Virus record (IMG/VR): IMGVR_UViG_3300042301_004349
Coordinates: 107,172 to 171,171 of that record
Direction: 5' to 3' (one strand)
DNA from: a virus
DNA length: 64,000 bases
Shown: positions 25,455 through 34,256 of the stretch, one piece after another
How the letters are laid out: each line of letters begins with the position of its first letter
Position numbering within the stretch: the stretch's first letter is position 1
The notes under the pieces: model-generated
What the model saw: the letters and a program-made list of their open reading frames with translations, nothing else
Told to the model about the DNA's origin: nothing
Database searches by the model: none
Made by a program: the position numbers and the translations under genes

Positions 25455-26471
25455 TTAATCTAAATCTTGTAATCCTGTATCATCCTTTGTTAAATCACGA
25501 GCAATATCTCTAATTTCCATTTCAGCCCAACGTTTTTGGGATGGAGTTAATGTACCATTGATTGCTTTTTCAACAAACGGAAAAAATTCATTATCGGATA
25601 ATTTGTAAACAGATGCAAAAAATAATTCACGAACACGTGGATCATCTACATCAGATGAAATGTATAAATCATTAATAGCATCATAAATAAATTTACCATA
25701 ACGTAAATCTTCAGGTTCATTTGAAACCTTATCTACAGCGTTAATAATTGATTGATTTTTTTCTTTATCTGATCCAAATCCTTCTGTGCCTACGATTTCA
25801 TACAATCCTTTTATAATCTCATGTACTAACATAGGAAAACACATTGCTTGTGCTTTAATTATAAACTGATCATTTTCATCATCATATTCCATTTCGCTTT
25901 CACCGCCTTGCATTTTTTGACCTTGTGCAATTGCGGCTAACATCATTGCAATAGCATTATCATCATCATAAGTACCAAATACTAATTTTAATATTTCACT
26001 ATATTTGCCTACTAATTCTGGATTGATTTGGTCTATGTATTCTTTAAATAACATGAATGCAAAAGCTCCTCTAACAGAAGCACCTTGAGTGATACCGTTG
26101 ATAAGACGACGTTTTGCTTTCATCTTTTCAGGATCATCTTCACCAAACTCAGGTTGTGAAGGGTCTTCATTATTAGGATTCATTTCAATATCCATATCAT
26201 TACCTATGCTAGCAATAATTTTAATATTAGCATAATCAATAATTGGGTAAGCATCAGTAACCATTTGAACAGCTATTGCTTCTAATTCATCATGGTATCC
26301 TTCTTCAGCGGCTACTATTTGATCTAATACTTCTTTAGAACGCATCATTGTTTGCATCAAGGGTCTATTACCAACCATTTGACGTAATGATTCACCAGAC
26401 TTGCCTTTTAAGGCAGCCATAGTTTCAGGGGAGAATATTCTATCGTATTCTACTTCTAATAATTTAGCCAT
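25455..26471 (-). CDS. Helical protein of the cargo block, unknown
   Basis: The 338-residue acidic, mainly helical protein begins MAKLLEVEYD, with a short LLE site that could be cut, although the leader is shorter than in other members. Segments such as MCFPMLVHEIIKGLYEIVG and DVDDPRVRELFFASVYKLSD may be conserved in marine T4-like phages, but I cannot name a family. It overlaps the next gene by one base. A head-packaged or head-assembly protein is the inference. Confidence 0.5.
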   Translation of the reverse strand: MAKLLEVEYDRIFSPETMAALKGKSGESLRQMVGNRPLMQTMMRSKEVLDQIVAAEEGYHDELEAIAVQMVTDAYPIIDYANIKIIASIGNDMDIEMNPNNEDPSQPEFGEDDPEKMKAKRRLINGITQGASVRGAFAFMLFKEYIDQINPELVGKYSEILKLVFGTYDDDNAIAMMLAAIAQGQKMQGGESEMEYDDENDQFIIKAQAMCFPMLVHEIIKGLYEIVGTEGFGSDKEKNQSIINAVDKVSNEPEDLRYGKFIYDAINDLYISSDVDDPRVRELFFASVYKLSDNEFFPFVEKAINGTLTPSQKRWAEMEIRDIARDLTKDDTGLQDLD

Positions 26472-26722
26472 TATTTTCTAGATTGAAATCTTTTAACAAT
26501 TTTATCTACCATTTCTTCTTCATTCATTGAAGCCTTTGGTTTTGGCTTAACATCAGGATTTCCTAATGGACGACGTGGTTTTGGTTTATCAGTACCTGGT
26601 TTAGCAGGGATTGTTGTAGGTTCTGGGCTGATGCCTGGTTTAGAAGGGGCTAAAGCAGGATTTTCTGCTAATACCTTTTCTATCGCTTCACGGATAGCTT
26701 GTTTTAATTGATTAATTTGCAT
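26471..26722 (-). CDS. Small leader-bearing Pro/Lys-rich protein
   Basis: The 83-residue protein starts MQINQLKQAIREAIEKVLAE, a clear member of the Q-L-x-x-x-I-[KR]-E-A leader family, then becomes Pro/Lys/Thr-rich and disordered (KPGTDKPKPRRPLGNP) and ends with a basic helix. Processing after IRE would release a mainly disordered basic peptide, as for T4 internal proteins. Confidence 0.55.
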   Translation of the reverse strand: MQINQLKQAIREAIEKVLAENPALAPSKPGISPEPTTIPAKPGTDKPKPRRPLGNPDVKPKPKASMNEEEMVDKIVKRFQSRK

Positions 26723-29339
26723 TATTTTTTTCGTTTATATGTTTACGAAGTAATTCTTTAAATTCTTTTATATGGCCTGGGTGGTCTGCTAAATATTCAT
26801 TTACAATATACTTATGTGCCTCTGCCAACCCTCGTTGTTGTAATACTGTTAATAAATCTGCTGGTGAAGCTAATGGTAAAGCATTGTTACCACCCTCATT
26901 ACCAACCAATACATAGTTACTATTACCTGGTTGTACGTTAATGGATGCTATAATTTGTTGGTTTGCTAATCTAATAATATAGATTTTACTAGCACCAATT
27001 TGGATTACTCTTCCTACTCTACCTGAAGTACCTAATAAATTATTACGACGAGAAGCACCTCTATCACCATTCGGATCAACACGGGATGCATTAATTGCAT
27101 TTATTCTTCTAAATATAGCTCTTGGTAAACGAAGGAAAGCTGCTTCTAATCCTATTGCATTCATTTCTTCACGAACGTTAATATCACCTGTTAGTGGAGC
27201 TGCTTGAGTTTGTTGACGAGGAGCATTTGGAACACCAGCTGGTCTTCCTCTTCTACCTGTTGTTGGGGCTGCTGCCACACCAGCGGCAGCTGGAGCTGCA
27301 GTGCCTAATATTTGTGCTACTTTTGAAGTAGGAATATTTACAACAACTAATTTACCTGATGTAGAAGATATTGAGTAACTTGTTCTTGGATTTGCAGTAT
27401 TAACAATATAAGGAACATCATTGTATATAACAGATCTAAGTCTGCTACCAGCTTGCATCGGTGGGTTAGCACCAATAATAGCTTTTCTAACATCACCCCC
27501 TTGATAACTTGCTACATTTTTCATAGCATTGATATATTGTTCATCACTAAATGCCATGTTTTTAGATCTAAAATGATCAAATAAAGCAGAATATACTGCT
27601 GTATCTCTGGAAGGGGAATTTAAGGTTTTTTGTCTCCAATCTAATCCTTGTCGACCATAAAGTGCTGTTGGTATTAAACTATTTAATCCTCGGGCCAATT
27701 CATGAACAATTATTGGTGATTCCTCACTATTAGTTAAAATTACATCAGCGGGACTGCCTCTCCATTCAACTGTTCTTTTATCTTGAGGGACAGATCTTAG
27801 GAATGAAACATATGCTTCTTTATCTATAGTAGCAGGAATATTTTCTTCATATCTAATCAATGATAAGGCATTCTTTTGGAACCCTTCATTATCTTTTTGT
27901 TGAGAAAATATTTCTTGTACATCTTCATCATCAAAAGGTACTTTAGAAACTTTATCATTTTCTATTTTATATGAAGCAAATGAATTAGAATCAATTAATA
28001 TTGTTTTATTCTTAAGGTCTTTAGCAATAATAGATGAATTATCATCTGTTTTTGCCTTTTCAATTACATTATTTAATACACTTTTATCAATAATTTCATC
28101 AGAAACTAATGATATTAAATTTTTAAAAGGTATTTGACTTAAATCTGGGTAGTCTAGTAAGTATTTTGATGTACGTTTATTTAATTTAATATTTGGATAA
28201 TCATCTTCTTCAGTAAATAGACCTACTTTAATATCATCTCCTAAAGTTAATTTAATAATATTTTCATTATCTTTAGTAACATATATTCTTTCATTTTTAG
28301 GAAGTTCCCATTTTTCAAATTTAACTAAAAACTTTTTAACTTCAAATGGAATAGAATCTAAAGATAAAAATTTCAAATTGATTTTATCTCTCATATTTGC
28401 TATGATAGACTTTACATCTTGATTTGAAAATTTATCTAAGTTTTTAACTAAAGTAAGACTATCTAAAATACCAAAATTAGTAGCAATAGTATTAGCAATT
28501 TGAGGATATTTAGGTAAATATTTTTCTACGAAAGTATCATTACTAATATCTTGAAATAGGTCTTTACCTTTTCTAACAACTAAATATTGTTCTTTAACTT
28601 GAAAAGAAAATTTAATCCATTCTCTAATACCAACAGGTCTATTTTTATAAGATTGATTTAATTTTTCTTTAGAAGATAAGGGGATGTACTTAAATACACT
28701 TCTTAAACCAACAACTGAAGGAAAATTAGATTCAATAAAACTCCATGGTTCCCATCTATCCCACTCTGTAGCTCTACCACCAACATCATTGTTTGATCTA
28801 TCTGATGCTTTATAAGTATTATCACTACCAACAACAACCACAAAGAAACTCTTACGATCACTATTAGGTAGATTTGTATCTTTTACAAGATAAAATGTTG
28901 GGTTTTTTCTACCATCATCGTAACGATAGTTACCAAATGAACCTCTAGTAATACACCAAGATTCACCTCTACCAAAAGTTAAACAATTTTCTTCTTTAGA
29001 ACCATTATAAATAATTAAACCATTTTGATCATAAACAACATCTGGTGTAGTGTCTACTTCATCTTCAGGTTCTTCAACACCTTTAGTTGATGTAACTAAT
29101 TTTATTAATTTAGATAAATTATATTTACGTAAATCTTTTTCAGTAACTTTAGGTGAATTTTTTAAAGAATCAAAACGTTCAATATATGCTTTTAATTGAG
29201 CATCACTTATTTGAATATTTAAATCATCAGCTTCTTCCCTAAATTTAGCCATCAATTTATTAATCTCACCTTCTGAATATTCATTAAGTGGGAATAAATT
29301 ATGGGTTACGTGTAATATAAATTTGTCTATTGCTCTCAT
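26712..29339 (-). CDS. Large cargo-block protein with WCI motif and AT-hook
   Basis: The 875-residue protein has a helical N-terminus, then ENCLTFGRGESWCITRGSF near residue 118 and NPTFYLVKD, a motif block I recall from uncharacterised phage proteins. A central strand-rich region of about 400 residues follows. Near residue 695 is a Pro/Ala-rich linker with TGRRGRPAGVP, a classic AT-hook. A C-terminal alpha/beta domain ends in a basic helix. The leader is less clear than in its neighbours (FPLNEYSEG near residue 20). An injected DNA-binding protein is possible; no catalytic site is identified. Confidence 0.5.
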   Translation of the reverse strand: MRAIDKFILHVTHNLFPLNEYSEGEINKLMAKFREEADDLNIQISDAQLKAYIERFDSLKNSPKVTEKDLRKYNLSKLIKLVTSTKGVEEPEDEVDTTPDVVYDQNGLIIYNGSKEENCLTFGRGESWCITRGSFGNYRYDDGRKNPTFYLVKDTNLPNSDRKSFFVVVVGSDNTYKASDRSNNDVGGRATEWDRWEPWSFIESNFPSVVGLRSVFKYIPLSSKEKLNQSYKNRPVGIREWIKFSFQVKEQYLVVRKGKDLFQDISNDTFVEKYLPKYPQIANTIATNFGILDSLTLVKNLDKFSNQDVKSIIANMRDKINLKFLSLDSIPFEVKKFLVKFEKWELPKNERIYVTKDNENIIKLTLGDDIKVGLFTEEDDYPNIKLNKRTSKYLLDYPDLSQIPFKNLISLVSDEIIDKSVLNNVIEKAKTDDNSSIIAKDLKNKTILIDSNSFASYKIENDKVSKVPFDDEDVQEIFSQQKDNEGFQKNALSLIRYEENIPATIDKEAYVSFLRSVPQDKRTVEWRGSPADVILTNSEESPIIVHELARGLNSLIPTALYGRQGLDWRQKTLNSPSRDTAVYSALFDHFRSKNMAFSDEQYINAMKNVASYQGGDVRKAIIGANPPMQAGSRLRSVIYNDVPYIVNTANPRTSYSISSTSGKLVVVNIPTSKVAQILGTAAPAAAGVAAAPTTGRRGRPAGVPNAPRQQTQAAPLTGDINVREEMNAIGLEAAFLRLPRAIFRRINAINASRVDPNGDRGASRRNNLLGTSGRVGRVIQIGASKIYIIRLANQQIIASINVQPGNSNYVLVGNEGGNNALPLASPADLLTVLQQRGLAEAHKYIVNEYLADHPGHIKEFKELLRKHINEKNNAN

Positions 29340-30202
29340 TACTTATTGAACTTTACTTTTGCTTTATCAGTATTAGCTACAAATTGTTTACCTTTTTTAG
29401 ATCCTGCTACTTTTTTACGAGCAGTTGCTGCACGTTCTGCTTTAGTTAATCTATTTGCTTTAGCACGAGGTAAACAACGAGTAGTTGCTTTATCTTTTTT
29501 CATTGTACCACAAGGACCAGTTATGTTACCTTGTGTATCAATTCTAACCCAATCTTCTTTTTTAAACCAATCGCGTAGTGATTCAGTTAAACTTTTTACA
29601 TTGAAATATTTTTTTAAATCAATATTATTACTCTTAGCATCTTCTAAACTAATTGTTTCAGGAACTATACCTTCTTCCCACTCAGTTTCAGGGGTAGCAA
29701 GTTTAACATCACTATTATTTAAAATGATTGCTTTTATTTCTGGTATGTTTCCTATTTTAAAAGCACCTAAGCGGTGATTTCCATCTAAGATTAAATATTT
29801 TCCAGGCAATAGTGGGTGGTTTAAGGCTACGACTGGTGGGAACGATTCTATACCTTTTTCTTTAGCAACCTTTATCATTTTTTCAACATAAGATTTTTTC
29901 TCTGTGTTGAAGTAATTAAGATCTTTATTTGGTTCGTTACCAATACAATCGTTAATTTTTAAAATTTTTATTTCACCACTTATATTTTCAGCAATGTCGC
30001 TTCCTTGAAAATCCGGATATATAATAGTATTATCTTCTATATCATCTACTTCCATCAAACCTTTACATACTTTAACAGCACGGCCAGAAAGATAAGCTGA
30101 TGGTTTTTCACCAGCAGCTCTACGACGATCGTAATAGGCTTTGCCTTTTTTGCAAAGCTTTTCTAAAAGAACTTCATTTAATATTTCTTGTAGTTTTATC
30201 AC
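29339..30202 (-). CDS. Leader-bearing ParB/Srx-like fusion protein
   Basis: After the leader MIKLQEILNE comes a Lys/Arg-rich region (KKGKAYYDRRRAAGEKPSA) with two Cys. Residues 80-165 read FPPVVALNHPLLPGKYLIL followed by DGNHRLGAF, the signature of ParB/sulfiredoxin-type nucleotide-binding domains. The last 80 residues form a basic Cys-containing domain (ITGPCGTMKKDKATTRCLP, then TKAERAATARKK) known as a small stand-alone phage module. The fusion suggests a DNA-acting effector delivered with the genome, which is inference. Confidence 0.6.
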   Translation of the reverse strand: MIKLQEILNEVLLEKLCKKGKAYYDRRRAAGEKPSAYLSGRAVKVCKGLMEVDDIEDNTIIYPDFQGSDIAENISGEIKILKINDCIGNEPNKDLNYFNTEKKSYVEKMIKVAKEKGIESFPPVVALNHPLLPGKYLILDGNHRLGAFKIGNIPEIKAIILNNSDVKLATPETEWEEGIVPETISLEDAKSNNIDLKKYFNVKSLTESLRDWFKKEDWVRIDTQGNITGPCGTMKKDKATTRCLPRAKANRLTKAERAATARKKVAGSKKGKQFVANTDKAKVKFNK

Positions 30203-30468
30203 GACTTATATATCTTTAATAATAACTTATCATGGCCTTTTATAACACGATGCCAAGTATGTCTTGGTATAAATATCGGTTTGTCCATAGATATTGGTAG
30301 TTCATTTTCTAGTTGAATCAACCAATTATTAGAATTAATAGATTCTATAAGACGATTTTCATCGTCACGATGCCAAAGGAGTTCGATAGGATCTATACTC
30401 TCATCGAACTCTCTTATAATATATTCTTTTGTTGTTTCTAGATCAACATATGGTCTACCAGTATCCAC
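30199..30468 (-). CDS. Small cupin-like phage protein
   Basis: The 89-residue protein has the pattern LLWHRDDENRLIES, then LIQLENELPI, then IFIPRHTWHRVIKGHDKL, resembling a widespread family of small cupin-like proteins in T4-type phages, with candidate His ligands. It overlaps the upstream gene by 14 bases and the downstream one by four. Function is unknown. Confidence 0.6.
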   Translation of the reverse strand: MDTGRPYVDLETTKEYIIREFDESIDPIELLWHRDDENRLIESINSNNWLIQLENELPISMDKPIFIPRHTWHRVIKGHDKLLLKIYKS

Positions 30469-31093
30469 TAAATGATGTTTTAAAACCTAATAATTTAGCA
30501 TATCTTGGTAAACGACATGACCAATATGATGCTTTTGTTCTATCTTTTTTCTGAGAGCAATTATGACGAGCTGCGAATGCCTTGCGTGCTTTAGGATTAT
30601 TTAGTTTTGCACGTAATCCTGTAGTATCACCAAATGATACTTTTTTAATTTTACCTTTATCTCGAACATAAACATAGAACTTTTTAGAACCACCACGCTT
30701 TGGTTTTCCAATTGGAGGTGTTTTCTTTTTATCTTTAGTCTCGTCTATTTCCATAGACTCATGTAAATCAACTAATTCATCTAATGAAATTGGATAATCT
30801 AATGGTACTCTAATACCGTTATACACCCCATATTCACCTATGTTTGATTCTAATAATTCAGCATCATCTTCAGTTACAGATAATATACCTTTATTGTATA
30901 ATTCACGTGCTTCACGGAATAGAGAAAAATAATTTTCAGATAATGGGCGATAGATATTGTGAATTAATTGTTTACCTTCTGTGATATGATATTTCATACC
31001 TTCAGATAACATTATTTCTTGTCCTTCTGATATTAGTTGAGGGCCATTACATCCGCAATCTTGTTCTTCAATTAAATCACTTAATTTTATCAT
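30455..31093 (-). CDS. Leader-bearing protein with phage FAARHNC domain
   Basis: The leader MIKLSDLIEEQ is followed by CGCNGP and by further possible cleavage sites (QLISEG, IMLSEG, YHITEG). The C-terminal 75 residues read KKFYVYVRDKGKIKKVSFGD, then KAFAARHNCSQKKDRTKASYW and SCRLPRYAKLLGF, a domain common in myoviruses with conserved Cys and aromatic residues. Multiple tandem LxEG sites suggest that the first 60 residues are cut up during prohead maturation. The domain function is unknown. Confidence 0.65.
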   Translation of the reverse strand: MIKLSDLIEEQDCGCNGPQLISEGQEIMLSEGMKYHITEGKQLIHNIYRPLSENYFSLFREARELYNKGILSVTEDDAELLESNIGEYGVYNGIRVPLDYPISLDELVDLHESMEIDETKDKKKTPPIGKPKRGGSKKFYVYVRDKGKIKKVSFGDTTGLRAKLNNPKARKAFAARHNCSQKKDRTKASYWSCRLPRYAKLLGFKTSFSGYW

Positions 31094-31368
31094 ATACTCC
31101 CAGCGCGTTTATCAGTTAGATATTTAATTTCGGTTCTTAGTGAAGCCACTTCAGCAACTAAATCTAGTATTTGTTTACGCATTTCATCTTTCTCTTGGGA
31201 AGATTGTGCTAATAATGCTTCTAATTTAGCGATTCTATCTTTACAATCATGACGAATAAAATCATCGTCACGTTCTCTTTTCATAGCACGTTTTTCATAA
31301 AAACGAAATGCTGTGGTTCCTCCTAATACTGTTACTGCTGTAATTATTACTGAATAAATATTTTCCAT
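31090..31368 (-). CDS. Small membrane-anchored coiled-coil protein
   Basis: The 92-residue protein has one N-terminal membrane helix (YSVIITAVTVLGGTTAFRFY) followed by a charged coiled coil. The topology resembles small phage proteins annotated as holin-like or Rz-like, but length and charge do not decide. It overlaps the next gene by four bases. Confidence 0.5.
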   Translation of the reverse strand: MENIYSVIITAVTVLGGTTAFRFYEKRAMKRERDDDFIRHDCKDRIAKLEALLAQSSQEKDEMRKQILDLVAEVASLRTEIKYLTDKRAGSI

Positions 31369-31400
31369 TATATGTACTTATATATTTAGTTACTGATAGC

Positions 31401-31409
31401 AATAAATAT
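31401..31409 (-). promoter_or_regulatory. Candidate late promoter box
   Basis: The minus strand reads ATATTTATTGCTATC in the gap after the zinc-ribbon gene, 33 bases before the membrane coiled-coil ATG. Confidence 0.35.
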
Positions 31410-31993
31410 TAGGATTGTGTTATTGATTTTACTTTTTCAATATATTCTTGGAATTCTTTAATTAGTTCATTATTATTTCCACCAGACCATTGTTCCATTT
31501 CACCATTTTCAGTAACAATTTGTTCAGGATGTACATCATTTATTAAATCTTGTAATATTTGTTCAAGATCACCTATAAATCCTTTAGCGTTACGTTGAAC
31601 CATGTCTTGGACGTACGCTTCATATTTACCATCTAAACGCAATTTGGTTTCTCTTTTAATAACACAATCAAAGCATTCTTTATGTATTGCATACATTTTA
31701 GTATCCAATACTTTCTTTTTCATTGCTTTACCGCATTTAGGACATGTTAGTGGAATTTGAAGGGCTTTTTTAACTAAATCTAATTTGGATATGGTCATCT
31801 TAATACCATTCTTAATGGTCCATTTTTTACCATTCTCTTCCCAAATATCTCCTTCTTTATAATCAACGGAAACTTTAGTATAACCTACTTGAGTAGAGAT
31901 TTTATCTCCGTATTTTTTATTAACTATATTTCTTACTCTTTGTACATCTCTTTCTCGAAACTCTTTTTTCAAAACACTTTCGTTACCTATCAT
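31409..31993 (-). CDS. Zinc-ribbon protein
   Basis: I start at MIGNESVLKKEF, whose ATG overlaps the upstream stop as ATGA. The central LTCPKCGKAMKKKV pairs with HKECFDC to form a likely four-Cys zinc ribbon near residues 84-113. Helices follow, with an acidic C-terminus. Similar proteins are found in T4-like marine phages without known function. A role in transcription or packaging cannot be decided. Confidence 0.55.
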   Translation of the reverse strand: MIGNESVLKKEFRERDVQRVRNIVNKKYGDKISTQVGYTKVSVDYKEGDIWEENGKKWTIKNGIKMTISKLDLVKKALQIPLTCPKCGKAMKKKVLDTKMYAIHKECFDCVIKRETKLRLDGKYEAYVQDMVQRNAKGFIGDLEQILQDLINDVHPEQIVTENGEMEQWSGGNNNELIKEFQEYIEKVKSITQS

Positions 31994-33378
31994 AAACCTA
32001 ATTCTTTTAGTTGTTGGATTGTATCGGCAGCTGAAGTATGTAGAACACCAATACCTCCTGCTTCTTTCCATCTTTGAATATTATCTGCTCTATCATCAAT
32101 CAATATTGATCTAGGAGATGCATAAAATTGTTTGTATTCTGCTGATTTCAATAATAAAGGAACACCTGGTAAATTTGTGTTTACCCATTTTTGTTTTCCT
32201 GTTCTTGATGATTCTTGTCTTGAAGGGGCTGAGAGTAGTTTAGGTAAATATGGTTTAATGTAGCTCCATAATTCTTTGCCATCTTTCATCCATTCCATTT
32301 CAGTCCAAAATGACTCACCAGCATCAGTTATTGGTTGCCAAAAAGCAGCATCACCTTTAACATGATTTCCTCTAATGTTTTTACCTGTTAATTTTTCGTA
32401 AGCACCTTCAAAATCAGCAATAACGCCATCCATATCACAATAGATTTTGTATTGTTGTTCTTTTGATTCAAATATCATAGGATTAATTTGTGCAAATTTT
32501 CTCATTATTTGACCAGCTTTAGAATTTGCTTCATTTTCAGTATCAGAACCTGTGGTTCCGTCTAAAGGTTGGCCTTTTTGTTTTTGTGATAGGTGTACTA
32601 ATTCATGAGAAACAGTTCGGCAAATATCAGCCATATTACGATTACCCGTGTAAATCCATATCTTATCGTCTTGTGGACTATATAACCCCATTGACTTCAT
32701 TTCCCTCGCTTTCTCCGTATCCCTACTTATCACGATTTTTCCCCCTCCCCCCTCAATACCCAATTCACGTAGGGTAAATCTAATGAACTCCTTTAATAAA
32801 GTCAAGTTTTCTTTGCCTTCTTTTAACTCTTCTTTTTCTGTGTCACCCATTGTGTAACCAGCAGCATTCATGAATTGCTTCACATCGATGCCATCTGGTA
32901 AGAATTTTTTAATTAGGTTTTCACTTTTAGCTTTAATTGCTATTCTAAAATCAGTAGCACTTATATTATCAAATGTACCTGCATTAAACAATTCAGCATT
33001 CTTATATTTTTCATTTTTCAATATTGATGAAAAACGAGTAAATTCATCTTTACCAAAAGCAGCAATAATTTTTGCTTCTGGATTTGATGTGATTAGATTA
33101 TAAGTTTCACTAACAGGGTTTTCATCTACAATTAAAAAATTAACATTTCCTGGGAGTAATGTTTTGTATAGTTCCCACACTCTATAACTTTCGTCTGCAG
33201 TAACTCCTTCACGAGTTTTAGGTGAAATAAAGATTTGAACCTCATCACACATATCAGATAAACGTTTAACAACATTAAAGTGACCTTTATGTGGTGGTTT
33301 AAATGCACCCGGAAATACACCAATGATGTATTGTTTTTCCTCTAATAATTGTTTTGCTATGTGTTGTCCTAAATTCAT
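31990..33378 (-). CDS. Fusion of nucleotidyltransferase, HExxH and HAD domains with capsid leader
   Basis: The leader MNLGQHIAKQLLE precedes YIIGVFPGAFKPPHKGH, the nucleotide-binding motif of the cytidylyltransferase-like superfamily (residues 18-165). Near residue 245 is TVSHELVHLSQKQKGQ with a downstream ENEANSKAG, the pattern of a compact zinc metallopeptidase with a third Glu ligand. From about residue 310, YCDMDGVIADFEGAY begins a HAD-type phosphatase domain of the 5'-nucleotidase kind, ending with SILIDDRADNI. Three enzyme-like domains in one 462-residue chain with a cleavable leader is striking. I infer packaging into the head and action after injection. Confidence 0.75.
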   Translation of the reverse strand: MNLGQHIAKQLLEEKQYIIGVFPGAFKPPHKGHFNVVKRLSDMCDEVQIFISPKTREGVTADESYRVWELYKTLLPGNVNFLIVDENPVSETYNLITSNPEAKIIAAFGKDEFTRFSSILKNEKYKNAELFNAGTFDNISATDFRIAIKAKSENLIKKFLPDGIDVKQFMNAAGYTMGDTEKEELKEGKENLTLLKEFIRFTLRELGIEGGGGKIVISRDTEKAREMKSMGLYSPQDDKIWIYTGNRNMADICRTVSHELVHLSQKQKGQPLDGTTGSDTENEANSKAGQIMRKFAQINPMIFESKEQQYKIYCDMDGVIADFEGAYEKLTGKNIRGNHVKGDAAFWQPITDAGESFWTEMEWMKDGKELWSYIKPYLPKLLSAPSRQESSRTGKQKWVNTNLPGVPLLLKSAEYKQFYASPRSILIDDRADNIQRWKEAGGIGVLHTSAADTIQQLKELGL

Positions 33379-34214
33379 TACTGTACAAATGATTTTACTT
33401 TAGATATAATTTCTGATTCAGATAAAACGGATTCTTTGATTTTTTTATCAATATTAATAAATTCGCGTTCTAACTGCTCTACTTGTTTTTTATAGTTTTC
33501 TCTTGATTTTTCTGCCGCTTTATCTTTTTTAGCCTGCTCATCAGGTGATAAAGGTTCATCTTGAGTCTTGCGAAAAGTGGATACAAATTGTTCAGGGTTA
33601 GTTTGGGTTAGTTGTTCTAACCAATCAAATAATTTACCTTGTTGAACTGCTTGATTAAATCCATTAATTTCTTTTTGATATTCTTGATCAGGAGCTTGAT
33701 ATAATACAAAATTATCTCCTAATTTATTTTTATAAGTGTCTATGTTCCCGTAAACATTATTCCACGTTTGGATAACACCCACTTTAGGTACTTTACGTTC
33801 ACGTTTAAAGTTTCTTAAAAATGATACAATAGGGTGAGCATAAACCATGATCATTAATGTATCATAATTAGACGCAGTATTTAATAAACCTGGTACTTCC
33901 TTTCGTTTATATAAACCACCAATCAATTTAGCCGCATTAGACGCGGTAGTATCCCAAATAAACGCTTTACCTGTTGAGAGTGCATTAGGTACGTCAACAT
34001 CATCTACTTGAGCAGAAGCCGCAGTAAGATTATTGAACATTTCGCTTGATTTATCTTCAATATACTTATCTGGGTTGATTATTTCAAAACCAGGTGTTAC
34101 TCCTTTAATTTTATTTATTAAAGTAGACTTCCCGGCACCGGCGCCCCCCGCCATGATTATCATTTTATTTTGAGGCATGGCTGCTTCCATTAATAAGTCA
34201 ATTAGTTTAATCAT
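33378..34214 (-). CDS. Leader-bearing zeta-toxin-like P-loop protein
   Basis: The leader MIKLIDLLMEA is followed directly by MIIMAGGAGAGKSTLINKI, a Walker A loop, and FEIINPDKYIED, the arrangement of zeta-toxin/polynucleotide-kinase-like proteins. A basic segment RNFKRERKVPKVGVIQ fits an arginine lid. The C-terminal 60 residues are a charged coiled coil. The protein could phosphorylate a nucleotide sugar or nucleic acid. It lies downstream of the nuclease-primase pair, behind a hairpin. Confidence 0.68.
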   Translation of the reverse strand: MIKLIDLLMEAAMPQNKMIIMAGGAGAGKSTLINKIKGVTPGFEIINPDKYIEDKSSEMFNNLTAASAQVDDVDVPNALSTGKAFIWDTTASNAAKLIGGLYKRKEVPGLLNTASNYDTLMIMVYAHPIVSFLRNFKRERKVPKVGVIQTWNNVYGNIDTYKNKLGDNFVLYQAPDQEYQKEINGFNQAVQQGKLFDWLEQLTQTNPEQFVSTFRKTQDEPLSPDEQAKKDKAAEKSRENYKKQVEQLEREFINIDKKIKESVLSESEIISKVKSFVQ

Positions 34215-34229
34215 ATGTTGAATATAAAT

Positions 34230-34256
34230 AGGTGACCTGGACGGACCAAGTCACCT
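34230..34256 (-). terminator. Inverted repeat between nuclease and P-loop genes
   Basis: AGGTGACTTGG and CCAGGTCACCT pair around a four-base loop. ATATTTATA-type boxes flank it on both sides, so it may work as a terminator or as an operator for the next promoter. No long T-tract follows. Confidence 0.6.

Noticed and set aside
32700-32760. C-rich stretch within the fusion enzyme gene as an assembly error
   Set aside because: It encodes a Gly-rich linker in frame and the domains on both sides are intact.
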